Source: Levilactobacillus mulengensis (GTDB lineage: Bacteria > Bacillota > Bacilli > Lactobacillales > Lactobacillaceae). Taken from it: a stretch of 64,000 bases of DNA. The stretch is from positions 62,001 to 126,000 of the forward strand of contig NZ_RHNW01000002.1 in assembly GCF_003946045.1 (NCBI RefSeq). The letters are read 5' to 3'. Position numbers and translations under genes: made by a program. Shown in pieces: positions 1 to 9,922 of the stretch (positions are counted from its first letter, which is position 1; each line of letters starts with the position of its first letter). The notes under the pieces were generated by a model that did no database searches, was not told where the DNA came from, and was given only the letters and a program-made list of their open reading frames with translations.

Positions 1-273
1 TTTACCCGTTTTTTCACGAGATTTTTAAGGTACGCGCTGAAATGTTAGGCAATTCTCATTTCCCGGCGAAATTCCACGCTTGCTCGCAAGAGTTACTTAC
101 CTTTTGTCCTTAGAATACAAGCTGAATTATCTTAACTACCCTCCGCGAGCGCAATCATTTTCATCCCCACTCTTCAGGCCGCATAATAACGGTATGCTGA
201 GTTAGTGAAGAAGAACCGTCATTGTGCGCGCCAACTTTGCTGAAGCAGCAATTCGTTTTTGGGGGAGGATTTT

Positions 274-870
274 ATGATGAAAAACGAAGATAGAGTATTC
301 GAGACGTTTCTACGGCAATATCGGTCAATCTTTCGGGTGTTGATCAATGCGGCCGAACAGATTACCAGTCAGTATTCAGTGAGTTTCGAACAATATTTAC
401 TGTTGAAACAGATTCATGAACAACGCAACATTACGTTGAGTGAACTGGCGGATTCCACCCGGACCACCCGTTCCGCAGCGGCGCGGAAGTTACGGGCTTT
501 ACTGTTAGATGGCTTCGTGGAACAAGAAGCCAAGATGGACGATCGGCGGGTCAAGTACCTGCGCCTGACCGCCAAGGGGGCTAACGTAGAGCATGACATC
601 CGGCAAGCCTTTCTGCAGAGCGCTACGACCTGGGAAGAAATTCCTAGCAACTTGACCGGCGAAGACATTAACCAGTTCTTTACGCAGTATCAGCAGAACA
701 TTGCGATTTGGGACCGGACGCGGCCTAAGTTCCGGCGCCCCGTTTTTACTTTGGTTGCACCTCAGCCAAGACCATCGACACAGCCGGACACCTTGGCGCG
801 ACCCTGGTCACTCCCACGACTGGCCCATTTTCACCAGCCCTGCGGCTCACACTTGTTTAACCCGGGTTAG
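274..870 (+). CDS. MarR-family transcriptional regulator with a repeat-derived C-terminal tail
   Basis: Winged-helix DNA-binding regulator of the MarR family. Residues about 25-110 hold the helix-turn-helix region (LSELADSTRTTRSAAARKL) and the wing with the DDRR signature (KMDDRRVKYLRLT). The start is placed at 274 (or the next codon, 277) because GGGGGAGG at 261-268 sits at proper spacing. An in-frame TTG at 259 lies upstream of this site and is unlikely. MarR proteins are usually about 140-160 residues. Here the family-like part ends near residue 155, and the last 40 or so residues (from about 743) are translated from a minus-strand copy of the structured repeat, which also supplies the stop codon. 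The target is unknown. The gene stands alone upstream of pepO. Confidence 0.85.
   Translation: MMKNEDRVFETFLRQYRSIFRVLINAAEQITSQYSVSFEQYLLLKQIHEQRNITLSELADSTRTTRSAAARKLRALLLDGFVEQEAKMDDRRVKYLRLTAKGANVEHDIRQAFLQSATTWEEIPSNLTGEDINQFFTQYQQNIAIWDRTRPKFRRPVFTLVAPQPRPSTQPDTLARPWSLPRLAHFHQPCGSHLFNPG
743..862 (-). repeat. Structured repeat, class B, truncated (copy 1)
   Basis: Read on the minus strand it begins with the family end (GGGTTAAACAAGTGTGAGCC), continues with GCAGGGCTGGTGAAAATGGG, GTGACCAG and CTGTGTCGATGG, then breaks off at GAGGTGCAACC. The right half of the element is missing. It overlaps the 3' end of the MarR gene and encodes its last residues. Confidence 0.8.
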
Positions 871-924
871 TCGTTGGCATCAGCGATTGCTGGTTGTGTC
901 TCTGCTTGGTTGATTGCCATTTTC

Positions 925-1040
925 ACTTTGGTTGCACCTTAGCCAAGACTACACACAGCTAAACATTCTGCCACAATTATGATTATTTTCATGACCGACC
1001 CAGTTTTTCCAGCCCTGCGGCTTACACTTGTTTAACCCGA
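925..1040 (-). repeat. Structured repeat, class B, decayed tandem duplicate (copy 2)
   Basis: Minus-strand fragment with the same left end (GCCGCAGGGCTGG), a damaged middle, and the same breakpoint sequence GGTGCAACCAAAGT as copy 1. The shared breakpoint and shared flank (GCCAACGACTAAC) show that copies 1 and 2 arose by tandem duplication after the truncation. The rest of the gap up to pepO (1041-1424) shows no gene or family element that I can recognise. Confidence 0.7.
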
Positions 1041-1424
1041 GTTAGTCGTTGGCATCGCAGATTGTCGTTTATGTTTCTGACTCGTGGTTTCTGGGGGCAA
1101 CTGAGATTCAACCCAAACCACCAGCCAAAGTCAACAATCGCCAGAACACTCGTTGGCATTGGTCATTTTCCACCTAGCCCTTTTCGGCTACTGACATTTT
1201 CACCGTAATTGTTTCAAGCTTCGACTATTTTCACCCACTGACGGTCTTCATCGTCGGTCCGTTTTACACCCAGTTTTACTTAAGTCTGGGAGACCTTTTA
1301 TCGCTCTCAGGCTTATTTTTATGGGTTTCTTAGCCATTATGAGAAATTCATGATAAAACAGTTTCCTTTTGTGCGTGAAAGGGTTAACCTGTTCATAACA
1401 AATAGTTTTAAGGAGGATTTCTGT

Positions 1425-3383
1425 ATGCGACTTGATAATTATTCGTCCAACCAAACCCTGCCAACCATGGCTAGTGGCTTCCCGGTGGATACTGCTAAAC
1501 TGACTGACGACCTGTACGACGCGGTCAACGGCAAGTGGGCCGAACAGGCGACCATTCCTGGGGACCACTCCTCGACTGGTGGCTTCATGGACCTGGTCGA
1601 CAACATTGAACACACCCTGATGAGCGACTTCGACGACCTGTTGGCTGGCAAGCTCACCCCGGCTAACCCTGAGATGGCTGAGTTCAAGAAGCTATACACC
1701 TTGGCCCTGGATGCCGACCGTCGCAACAAAGACGGCGTGACCCCGCTCAAGCCTTACCTGGCTAAGATCGAGGGTCTCAAGGACTTCGCTGACCTGAACG
1801 CCCACCTGGTTGAATGGTTCCAAACCGACCTGCCAACCCCCGTCGACATCAGCGTTGACGCCGACATGAAGGACACCAGCAACTACGCCCTTTATTTGGA
1901 CGCCCCAAGCCTGATTCTCCCTGATAAAACTTACTACGAAAAGGATAACCCCGCTGCTAAGCAATTGATGCCCGTCTTCACGACGACCGCCGTCAAGGTC
2001 TTGGCTTTGGCTGGCTATACCGAAGACCGTGCCAAAGAAATCGTGGAACAAGCTAAGGCCTTCGATGCCCAGATTGCGCCACACGTGAAGTCCGCGGAAG
2101 AATCTGCCGACTACGTTAAGATGTACAACCCATTCCCACTGGCCGACGTGGATGCCAAGATCGACAACCTCGATTTGACCAGCACCATCAAGGGCTTGAT
2201 CAACGACGTGCCTGCCCAAGTCATCCTGCCACAACCGACCTACTTTGATGCCGTTAACGACCTCCTGACACCAGCCAACTTTGACAACTTAAAGAGCTGG
2301 ATGTTGGTCAACACGGTTCTCGGCGCCACGGGGGCTTTGACCGAAGACTTCCGTCAAGTCGGTGGCACTTACCGGCGGGCCCTGTCCGGTCAAAAGGAAG
2401 CGCGCTCACCTAAGAAGGCCGCTTACTACCTGGCAACCGGCACATTTGGTCAAGTCGTCGGTGACTACTACGGTCGCAAATACTTTGGTGAAGCTGCCAA
2501 GGCCGACGTCCGTGAAATGGTCCTGAAGATGGCACGCGTTTACCAGAAACGGCTCAAGTCCAACGACTGGCTGAGCACCGCCACCAGTGAAAAAGCCATC
2601 GTCAAGCTGCAGAAGTTAACCATCAAGGTCGGCTACCCAGACGAAATCGACCCACTCTACAGCAAGTTTACGATTGACGAGAACGCCTCACTCTTTGAAA
2701 ACTTGCAAAACATTACCGAAATCATTATCAAAGACCACTTTGGCCACTGGGGTCAACCCGTTGACCGGAAGCGTTGGGACATGAGCGCCAACACCGTCAA
2801 CGCCTACTACTCCCCATCGAACAACGAAATCGTCTTCCCCGCTGCCATCCTGCAGAAGCCATTCTACAGTTTGGACCAACCAAGTAGCGCGAACTACGGG
2901 GGTATCGGGGCCGTCATTGCCCACGAAATTTCTCACGCGTTCGATAACAACGGCTCACAATTCGATGAGTTTGGGAACCTGAACAACTGGTGGACTGACC
3001 AAGATTTGGCCCACTTCAAGGACTTGGCCCAAGCCATGATCGATGAGTTTGACGGCATCGAATTCGCTGGTCAAAAGGTCAACGGGAAGCTGACCGTCTC
3101 CGAAAACATCGCCGACGCCGGTGGGCTGAGCTGTGCCTTAGAGGCCGCCAAATCTTCCAGTGAAATCGACCTGAAAGCGTTCTTCATCAACTGGGCTAAC
3201 GTTTGGCGGATGAAGGCCACGACCGAATACATGCAACTGTTGCTGTCGATTGACGTCCACGCCCCAGCTAAACTGCGGGCTAACGTCCAGGTCAAGAACC
3301 TCGACGACTTCTTCAAGACGTTCGACGTCAAGCCAACGGACAACATGTACCTGGCACCAGACAAACGGGTTAAGATCTGGTAG
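1425..3383 (+). CDS. pepO: M13-family zinc endopeptidase PepO
   Basis: Cytoplasmic oligoendopeptidase of the neprilysin family, 652 residues, which cuts oligopeptides taken up from casein-like sources. The zinc site HEISH is at about residues 500-504. The third ligand and stabilising Asp are in ENIADAGG (Glu about 560). The substrate-binding NAYY motif lies about 40 residues before the zinc site, and there is no signal peptide. The start at 1425 follows AGGAGG (1411-1416). An upstream in-frame start at 1350 lacks a ribosome binding site. The C-terminal end (KRVKIW) is typical of PepO. The stop codon lies a few bases from a structured repeat. It appears monocistronic. Confidence 0.95.
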   Translation: MRLDNYSSNQTLPTMASGFPVDTAKLTDDLYDAVNGKWAEQATIPGDHSSTGGFMDLVDNIEHTLMSDFDDLLAGKLTPANPEMAEFKKLYTLALDADRRNKDGVTPLKPYLAKIEGLKDFADLNAHLVEWFQTDLPTPVDISVDADMKDTSNYALYLDAPSLILPDKTYYEKDNPAAKQLMPVFTTTAVKVLALAGYTEDRAKEIVEQAKAFDAQIAPHVKSAEESADYVKMYNPFPLADVDAKIDNLDLTSTIKGLINDVPAQVILPQPTYFDAVNDLLTPANFDNLKSWMLVNTVLGATGALTEDFRQVGGTYRRALSGQKEARSPKKAAYYLATGTFGQVVGDYYGRKYFGEAAKADVREMVLKMARVYQKRLKSNDWLSTATSEKAIVKLQKLTIKVGYPDEIDPLYSKFTIDENASLFENLQNITEIIIKDHFGHWGQPVDRKRWDMSANTVNAYYSPSNNEIVFPAAILQKPFYSLDQPSSANYGGIGAVIAHEISHAFDNNGSQFDEFGNLNNWWTDQDLAHFKDLAQAMIDEFDGIEFAGQKVNGKLTVSENIADAGGLSCALEAAKSSSEIDLKAFFINWANVWRMKATTEYMQLLLSIDVHAPAKLRANVQVKNLDDFFKTFDVKPTDNMYLAPDKRVKIW

Positions 3384-3389
3384 TCTAAA

Positions 3390-3590
3390 CTAGTCCCTGT
3401 CAGCGCCTGCCGGGCGGTCAAAATAGGACCGGTCCGCTGTGGGCAGGACGGTCGAAGCCAAAGAGCGGTCTTCAACCTTGCTTTGAGCCGCCAAGAACGC
3501 GTCTCAAAGTCACCATTTTCTGAGCAAACCACTCAGAAAATCCCACGGCTAGGCCTATTTTGACCGCCCTCTCGGCTGATACTAGTTTTA
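3390..3590 (-). repeat. Structured repeat, class A variant (copy 3)
   Basis: Minus-strand element. The basal stem is GGGCGGTCAAAATAGG paired with CCTATTTTGACCGCCC, a full replacement of the usual GGGCTGGTGAAAATGGG stem with pairing kept. Hairpin 1 is ATTTTCTGAG/CTCAGAAAAT. CTTTGAGACGCG/CTCAAAG and the AGACCGC hairpin follow. The outer ends include AAACTAGT on the left and ACTAGTTTTA on the right as an inverted repeat. It lies between pepO and the convergent adenosyltransferase gene. Confidence 0.9.
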
Positions 3591-3631
3591 CTCAGCAACT
3601 TACCTCTGTTTTCTAAATCAGTATCAATTAC

Positions 3632-3670
3632 AAAAACTCTCGTAACCATTATCGGCTACGAGAGTTTTTT
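3632..3670. terminator. Bidirectional rho-independent terminator
   Basis: AAAACTCTCGTA and TACGAGAGTTTT form a stem flanked by A and T runs on both sides. It can end pduO on the minus strand and anything reading out of the pepO side. Confidence 0.85.
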
Positions 3671-3680
3671 CGTGTGCTTC

Positions 3681-4268
3681 TTATTCTAAATTCTTTTTGG
3701 CCAGCCGCTTAGCAGCGCGTTCAGCCTTCAGCTCGGCCTTCTCCTTGTTACTAGGCACTTCCTGATACCCATCCAAATGGTTCACGTACCGGGCCATCGC
3801 GTAAAGGTAATCCGATAAGCGGTTAAGGTACTTCAAAATAGCCGGTTCCAATGGTTGTTCGAGGTTTAACGCCACGGCTGACCGTTCGGCACGCCGCGCC
3901 ACCGTGCGGGCGTACTGCAGCCGTGCCCCGGACTCAGAACCACCGGGTAAAATGAACTCCCGTAATTCAGGCGTGTTATCCATGAAGAAGTCGACCCGTT
4001 CCTCCAGTGCCGTCGTATCCGCCAAGATTATCTCCTGATGGCGTTTTACACTGATGTCAGCTTCCAACTGATACAGCTTGCGTTGCACTTCACTGAGCTC
4101 AGCCACCAGGTCAGGGTGCGCCCCCAAGCTGGCCACTACGACACCTAGATAGGACTGAAACTCATCAATGTCACCCAGGGTCACAATCTGAGCATCGGTC
4201 TTCGACACCATCTTGCCACTAACCTGTTTGGTCATCCCCTGATCACCCACACGCGTGTAAATTTTCAT
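3681..4268 (-). CDS. pduO: Cob(I)alamin adenosyltransferase, PduO type
   Basis: Transfers the adenosyl group of ATP to cob(I)alamin to make adenosylcobalamin. The 195 residues match the PduO/MMAB family: the N-terminal phosphate-binding loop TRVGDQGMTK (residues 5-14), the ARRAERSAVAL helix, and the LNRLSDYLYAMAR helix near residue 170. The Lys/Ala-rich tail is a lineage feature. It lies downstream of, and in the same direction as, the AdoCbl-dependent ribonucleotide reductase, separated only by a class C structured repeat. The natural inference is that it makes or repairs the cofactor for that enzyme. No other cobalamin gene is in the window, so corrinoid is probably scavenged. A strong terminator follows at 3632-3670. 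Confidence 0.93.
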   Translation of the reverse strand: MKIYTRVGDQGMTKQVSGKMVSKTDAQIVTLGDIDEFQSYLGVVVASLGAHPDLVAELSEVQRKLYQLEADISVKRHQEIILADTTALEERVDFFMDNTPELREFILPGGSESGARLQYARTVARRAERSAVALNLEQPLEPAILKYLNRLSDYLYAMARYVNHLDGYQEVPSNKEKAELKAERAAKRLAKKNLE

Positions 4269-4460
4269 GTTTAACCCACCATTTCATTAGTTTTCGGTTC
4301 ATGTAATATTGAAAAACAACTCATTGATTACGTCTGCGACAAGTCTGAATACGTCACAAAAACGCTTATACAACAAGAAGCGTTGATTGAAAACAACCAA
4401 CGCCTCAAGCATACACATATTTAATTAAAAACACCAAACGTTAGGGTTAACACCTTTCCT

Positions 4461-4637
4461 AGCCGGAGGTAGCCAGACAGAGCCCCGTGTCGGTGGCCTT
4501 AGCCGAGTGATTTTCTCGGGTTAGGCCACGGCCGAGCTTTGAAACTCACGGTTTGGGTGAGGTTCAAAGTCGCCCTGAAGACCGCTCTTCGGCTTCAGGT
4601 CTGCCCACGGGAGCGGCGTCTGGCTACCGCAGGCGGC
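4461..4637 (+). repeat. Structured repeat, class C (copy 4)
   Basis: Ends are GCCGGAGG and CCGCAGGC. The outer stem is GTAGCCAGAC/GTCTGGCTAC. Inside are CGTGTCGGTGG, a hairpin with a CCGAGTGATTTTCTCGG core, a TTTGAAACTCAC/GTGAGGTTCAAA hairpin, and CTGAAGACCGCTCTTCGGCTTCAG. The TTTGAA/TTCAAA stem is a compensated version of the usual TTTGAG/CTCAAA. Confidence 0.9.
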
Positions 4638-4654
4638 AGGGCAAGGCGTTGAAC

Positions 4655-6907
4655 CTAACGGATTGGGCAGGCACCGCTGGCACAATCGGATTGGTCCACC
4701 AGCTCAATATCCTTCTGATCATGGTTCCCGGTCATGGCCGCAAAGGTTTCTGCCACGTCGGCCGTGATTTCCGCACACTTTTCCGTGTAGGTGTTGGCGT
4801 CGATGGGTTCCTTAGGCGCTTGCTTGAAGTCGGCGCCGCTGTATGGCAACAGGGACGTGGACTTGATGGTATTCCGGTACTGCATCAACAGGTCGCTGAT
4901 TTGGTCGCCCTCTTCGGGTTGGAACGTCACGGTACAACTGACCGCGTTGTCGGACCAGTACGTCTGTAAGAAGGCCTGGGTCGCAAATTGTTCGGCGATG
5001 GAGACCTCACCAGCGGACGCAAAAGCAGCTTGGTCGGCGTGAGCGGCCTTCACTGGGAATTCCACGCACATCGTATTTTGACTGTACACGTCGGGTTCAA
5101 CCTTGTAGCCACTCGCCTTCAGTGCTGGCAGTAACGGGTCGCTGTCCTGGAACCGAATCCGTTGAATCAGGTAGCGGGCGTAGTGGAAGTGCATCCCCTC
5201 GGAAACACCGGCTAATTTGGCCACCGTTCCGGAAGGCTTGACCGTCGTGTGTTTAATAGAAGGTTGGCACCCCAACGTCTCGGAGTAATCCTTGTCCGCC
5301 TGGACCACGGCCGCGTACAGGTCACTGAAGCGTTTAACGGCCGTCTGATTGTAAATGGGGGCCATGAACGTTTTGCCAGTCTCCGCATCGCGCTTGGCTT
5401 CAAAACCGGTGACGACGCGTTGCTTGAAGGTCTTTAAGATCCAGTCTTGAATCCCGGACATGGAGACCCCAATCCGTCGGTTCTTCTGGATGGCCTTGCG
5501 AGAAACTTCCCAGTCATAGTGACTGAACGTGACCCGCTTGGTGTACCGGGCACCTAACCCAAAGGCGTCCTCAAGCTGCCAGCCCTGTTCTTCGGCAACA
5601 CTGGGGAAGACTTCAAACAGGTTGCAAGGTTCCCCGTTGCTCAGGGAAATTTCGCCACAAGGGTTGGTCCCCTCAACGGCTCCGTCAATGCCTTCCTGGC
5701 GGCCATCAATCAAGCGACCGTAGTTACGCGACAGGCCGAGGTTCACGATGCCGGGTTCCCCGTTGTGTTGAATGGAGTCGGCGATGGGCTGGTAATCGGT
5801 GAAGTCGCTATCCACGGCCACACTGTTGTTGGAGGCCCACCGGTGATGGTAAAGTTTGTCCTTGTCCTGCTTCATGGTGATAAAGTCATCGTCTTCGGCG
5901 CCACCTAAGGCCAATTCAGCCGAACGCCGGACGTTCCCGGCGACGACGGTCTTGCCGATCATGTTGCCCATGTCGGTGCAGTCGACGGCGGTTAGCTTGC
6001 GGCCAACGGCGTCGTTTAAAATCGTATTGCTATCAAATAACATTTCCACTAATGGCATGGGACCAGAGGCCGTCCCGCCAAAACCATGAATCGGTGCGTC
6101 CTTGGGCCGGATGTCGCTAATGTCCAGGACGACCTTGGTCTTGCCGTCGGGGTTGGTGCCGTTGAAGTGGGCATCGATCATGTTGGCGTTGGCTAAGACC
6201 CAGCCTTCACGCGTGTCTGGCAAGCGGTAGTAACGGGTGTCGGCCAAGGAATGCGTGTGCATCCAGTCGGTCTTGTCCACGGCCCCCAGCTTCAATGAGG
6301 CGTCGTAGGAGGCGCTCTCGCTGTCAATGACGACGGTCAGGTCCACGTGATTGTCGACCTTAGGCATCTGCCGGACGTTGTTAGGCGTCACGGAGAAGCC
6401 CACACCGCCGCCCTTCATCAGTTGGTCAAACATGAAGGAAAAGGGCATCGAGGCGGCGACTTGTTCCGGCTTCAGGTAACTGGGAATAATGTGGCTGTCC
6501 CCGTAGGCTTGCGGTCGCACGGCGATGAACCAACAGTTGTTCAGGGCATCCCCGTTGCGGTGTTGATAGTCGGTCCCGGAGATCCACAGGTTCCGGCCAG
6601 AAGGCGTTGCGGCCAGGCCGTAGATCAGTTTAAACAGTTCCTGGGCTTCGGTGGTCAGTTCGGCGATCACTTGGGAATCAACGTGGTCGGCCTGCAGCCG
6701 GGGATCGAGGTTAATGTTACCTTCGACCACCCGTTGGACCGTTTCTGGCCACTCTTCGTTGCGTTGTTGGTCCGGCAGCCAGCGAGCGTAGGTCCGCTTG
6801 TAGGTTACCCAGCCGAGTTCACCCCAATGTGGTGTTACTTCGTTTTCTGTTTTGGCGATAAATTCGGGCGTCAGGCGTACTGGCGCAGCGGTTTCTACGT
6901 TCATCAT
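4655..6907 (-). CDS. rtpR: Adenosylcobalamin-dependent ribonucleoside-triphosphate reductase (class II)
   Basis: Monomeric class II ribonucleotide reductase that reduces NTPs to dNTPs using a thiyl radical made by adenosylcobalamin. At 750 residues it is close to the well-studied Lactobacillus leichmannii enzyme (739). The visible cysteines fit that enzyme: NCWF (Cys about 125), NPCGEI and NGEPC (eleven residues apart, the radical and reducing cysteines), and the C-terminal swinging pair in CASGACPIR (Cys 742 and 747). The start is one of two adjacent ATG codons after GGGAGAG. Two NrdR boxes lie just upstream, so repression by NrdR when dNTPs are high is likely. The cobalamin adenosyltransferase gene follows downstream. 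Confidence 0.96.
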   Translation of the reverse strand: MMNVETAAPVRLTPEFIAKTENEVTPHWGELGWVTYKRTYARWLPDQQRNEEWPETVQRVVEGNINLDPRLQADHVDSQVIAELTTEAQELFKLIYGLAATPSGRNLWISGTDYQHRNGDALNNCWFIAVRPQAYGDSHIIPSYLKPEQVAASMPFSFMFDQLMKGGGVGFSVTPNNVRQMPKVDNHVDLTVVIDSESASYDASLKLGAVDKTDWMHTHSLADTRYYRLPDTREGWVLANANMIDAHFNGTNPDGKTKVVLDISDIRPKDAPIHGFGGTASGPMPLVEMLFDSNTILNDAVGRKLTAVDCTDMGNMIGKTVVAGNVRRSAELALGGAEDDDFITMKQDKDKLYHHRWASNNSVAVDSDFTDYQPIADSIQHNGEPGIVNLGLSRNYGRLIDGRQEGIDGAVEGTNPCGEISLSNGEPCNLFEVFPSVAEEQGWQLEDAFGLGARYTKRVTFSHYDWEVSRKAIQKNRRIGVSMSGIQDWILKTFKQRVVTGFEAKRDAETGKTFMAPIYNQTAVKRFSDLYAAVVQADKDYSETLGCQPSIKHTTVKPSGTVAKLAGVSEGMHFHYARYLIQRIRFQDSDPLLPALKASGYKVEPDVYSQNTMCVEFPVKAAHADQAAFASAGEVSIAEQFATQAFLQTYWSDNAVSCTVTFQPEEGDQISDLLMQYRNTIKSTSLLPYSGADFKQAPKEPIDANTYTEKCAEITADVAETFAAMTGNHDQKDIELVDQSDCASGACPIR

Positions 6908-6933
6908 AACAATCTCTCCCGTTCTTTAAGTCT

Positions 6934-6949
6934 ATACCAGATATAGTAT
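6934..6949. promoter_or_regulatory. NrdR box, proximal
   Basis: ATACCAGATATAGTAT; on the minus strand this reads ATACTATATCTGGTAT, close to the NrdR consensus ACACTATATNTAGTGT. It lies 27 bp from the rtpR start. Confidence 0.75.
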
Positions 6950-6964
6950 CGCACTCGCCGAGTA

Positions 6965-6980
6965 AATACAATATATGGAT
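6965..6980. promoter_or_regulatory. NrdR box, distal
   Basis: AATACAATATATGGAT, a second match to the NrdR consensus. Its start is 31 bp from the start of the first box, the three-turn spacing normally seen for NrdR box pairs. Confidence 0.7.
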
Positions 6981-6999
6981 ATATTTAACTGTCCCCTGG

Positions 7000-7519
7000 A
7001 CATTTCCCCTTGAGACGCTACTACCAAAAATACCCGGAAAAGCAACCCTTTTCGTCCGCCCAGTTAATTGTAATTGGACAAACAAACTGCCCCCTACAAG
7101 AACCCCAAATCCAGCAAAGGTGAACGGCCAACACCCGACGCAGTAAACTAACTGTTTAGGACGCAATTTAATTTCAGAATCATTGCCGCGCCAAAACAAA
7201 AAAATTTAAATTTTTTTCGAGCACCCAATTAGCGGTCACTTTGCCAACTCCATCCCCATATCTTGGGGTATCCTTGTGACCTGCCCCACCCCCACGCTAT
7301 TTTCCTTAAGATTGGGCAAAGCGCTTTACCTCCGCGCTTGCACCAACTATGATGGGGTTAACTAACGCCCTGCCACCCCCTGAAGACACCGTCTAATCCC
7401 GTTAGCCGGCTCACAACTCAGGGGTAGCCTCGTTACCCAAACAGCCAGTTGTCACCGTGTGCGCGGTACCTCACGGCCAGTGACGACCACCTAACCAGCA
7501 CAACTGGTATAGAAATGAG
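7000..7519. other. Long intergenic region, no gene recognised
   Basis: About 500 bp between the rtpR control region and the LURP-one gene. It holds an A/T run at 7198-7220 and a palindromic AAAGCGCTTT near 7318, a weak cre-like core. I see no structured repeat, RNA gene or credible ORF here. Confidence 0.4.
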
Positions 7520-8026
7520 ATGAAACGAATGCACAAGTTATATGTAACCCAGCAACAATGGGCGCTGCAAGAACGGTTCAGCGTGCGCGACGACCACAAT
7601 GCCCCCGTGTACCAGGTCGTCGGCAGTAAATTTCAAATGCCCAAGTTTTTTGAAATTTTAGACTTAAATAATCAGGTCGTGGCGACCGTCACGAAGAAGC
7701 CCCTGAGCCTAGTGGCGACCTACTACCTGCAGATTGGTGGCAAGACGGTGGCCACGATTCAAAGACGTCCCACCTTCCTGCGGCCTAGCTACGATCTAAC
7801 GGCGGTCGGACTGACGGTCACCGGCGCCCTCTGGGATTTGAATTTTGAAATCAAGCGCCAAGACAAAGTCGTCGGTCGCGTCAGAAGGGCCGGCTTGAGT
7901 CTGAATAACAAGTATGAAATCGTAGTCCTAGATGATGACATCCAACTGATTCTGGTCGGCCTGGTACTGGCCATCGACTACGGCAGACACGCGGCAGCCG
8001 CAGCGGCTGTGAGCACCACCTTTTAA
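7520..8026 (+). CDS. LURP-one-related (tubby-like fold) protein
   Basis: A 168-residue protein of the LURP-one-related/YxjI type, a beta-barrel fold related to tubby. Supporting features are the alternating beta-strand pattern, YQVVGSKFQ near residue 30, the mid-protein repeat of strand pairs ending in Q/K-V-V-x-V, and a final hydrophobic helix (LVLAIDYGRHAAAAAAV). These features are typical of the family. The molecular role is unknown; members are thought to bind membranes or phosphoinositides, which I cannot test here. The start could also be the second Met codon at 7529, and the ribosome binding site is weak (GAAATGAG). It is single and followed by a clear terminator. Confidence 0.75.
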   Translation: MKRMHKLYVTQQQWALQERFSVRDDHNAPVYQVVGSKFQMPKFFEILDLNNQVVATVTKKPLSLVATYYLQIGGKTVATIQRRPTFLRPSYDLTAVGLTVTGALWDLNFEIKRQDKVVGRVRRAGLSLNNKYEIVVLDDDIQLILVGLVLAIDYGRHAAAAAAVSTTF

Positions 8027-8037
8027 AATGAACACGT

Positions 8038-8070
8038 AAAGGGACTTGGGCAATCGCTCAAGTCCCTTTT
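8038..8070 (+). terminator. Rho-independent terminator
   Basis: AAAGGGACTTG...CAAGTCCCTTTT stem followed by T-rich sequence, 12 bp after the stop codon of the LURP-one gene. Confidence 0.85.
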
Positions 8071-8179
8071 GTTTGCTTGTAGATCTCGTGGTAAAGAAAA
8101 AACCGGGCAACAAAAATATCAGCCCGACTAGAAAACAATGTTCAATTAAAATACAACTTAACCCAACACCCACGAAACC

Positions 8180-8447
8180 CGGGTTAAGCTAGTGTCAGCC
8201 GCAGGGCTGGAAAAACTGGGTCGGTCGTGGGAGTGACCAGAGGCGCGCCAAGGTGACCAGCTGTGTCGATGGTCTTAGTAGAGTGATTTTCTCTGCTTAG
8301 AGCATGGGACAACCTTTGAGACCGCCCCTCAGGCTCAAAGTTGAGGTGGAAGCTCGCTTCTCAGGCTGGAACCGGCCCCACAGCAGGGCACCTTGAGCGC
8401 ACCGCCAGGAACGACCAGCACCACGCCACGGCCCGGCTTTCACAGTC
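8180..8447 (+). repeat. Structured repeat, class B, right end damaged (copy 5)
   Basis: Begins GGGTTAAGCTAGTGTCAGCC, then GCAGGGCTGG, GTGACCAGAGGCGCGCC, CTGTGTCGATGG, a TAGAG...CTCT hairpin, CTTTGAGACCG/CTCAAAG, CCCCACAG and GGCACCTTGAGCGC. The closing arm of the basal stem is missing or scrambled (CCCGGCTTTCACAG). A complete class A copy follows directly. Confidence 0.88.
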
Positions 8448-8460
8448 CAATACTACATCT

Positions 8461-9697
<1,237 letters not shown>

Positions 9698-9731
9698 TTA
9701 TCATTAAACTAATGCTGCGTGGTAACTGATT

Positions 9732-9922
9732 CCGCCTACGGTAGATTAGGGACGCTTCACCCTGTGGGACCCGGCTAAAGCCTGAGGTGCGGTCTTTAGC
9801 CTCGGTTTGAAGCCTAGCCAAAACCGCTAGTCTCCAAACACGGTCCGTGCTGTAAGGCTGGGAAAAGTTCACCCAGTCTAACACCACTATCACAGGGTTC
9901 GGTCCCTATCTACCTCCGGCTC
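9732..9922 (-). repeat. Structured repeat, class C (copy 7)
   Basis: On the minus strand it begins GCCGGAGGTAGATAGGGAC and ends with a GTCCCTAATCTACC arm and CGTAGGC. The core carries a CTGTGATAGTGGTGTTAGAC variant, a CTGGG/CCCAG hairpin, TTTGGAGACTAGCGG with its TTCAAA partner, and AAAGACCGCACCTCAGGCTTT. Confidence 0.85.

Noticed and set aside
4553-4969. ORFs of 70-180 codons within the structured repeats (also at 10553, 15319, 34877 upstream part, 49464, 63290)
   Set aside because: They recur only because the repeats are open by chance, share RLKDSS-type translations in all copies, and lack ribosome binding sites.
7310-7325. cre site near AAAGCGCTTT
   Set aside because: Only the core matches; flanking consensus bases fail and it lies about 200 bp from the nearest gene start.
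6981-7519. Cobalamin riboswitch upstream of rtpR
   Set aside because: No B12-box-like sequence (GCCACTG) on the correct strand. NrdR boxes explain the control region better.
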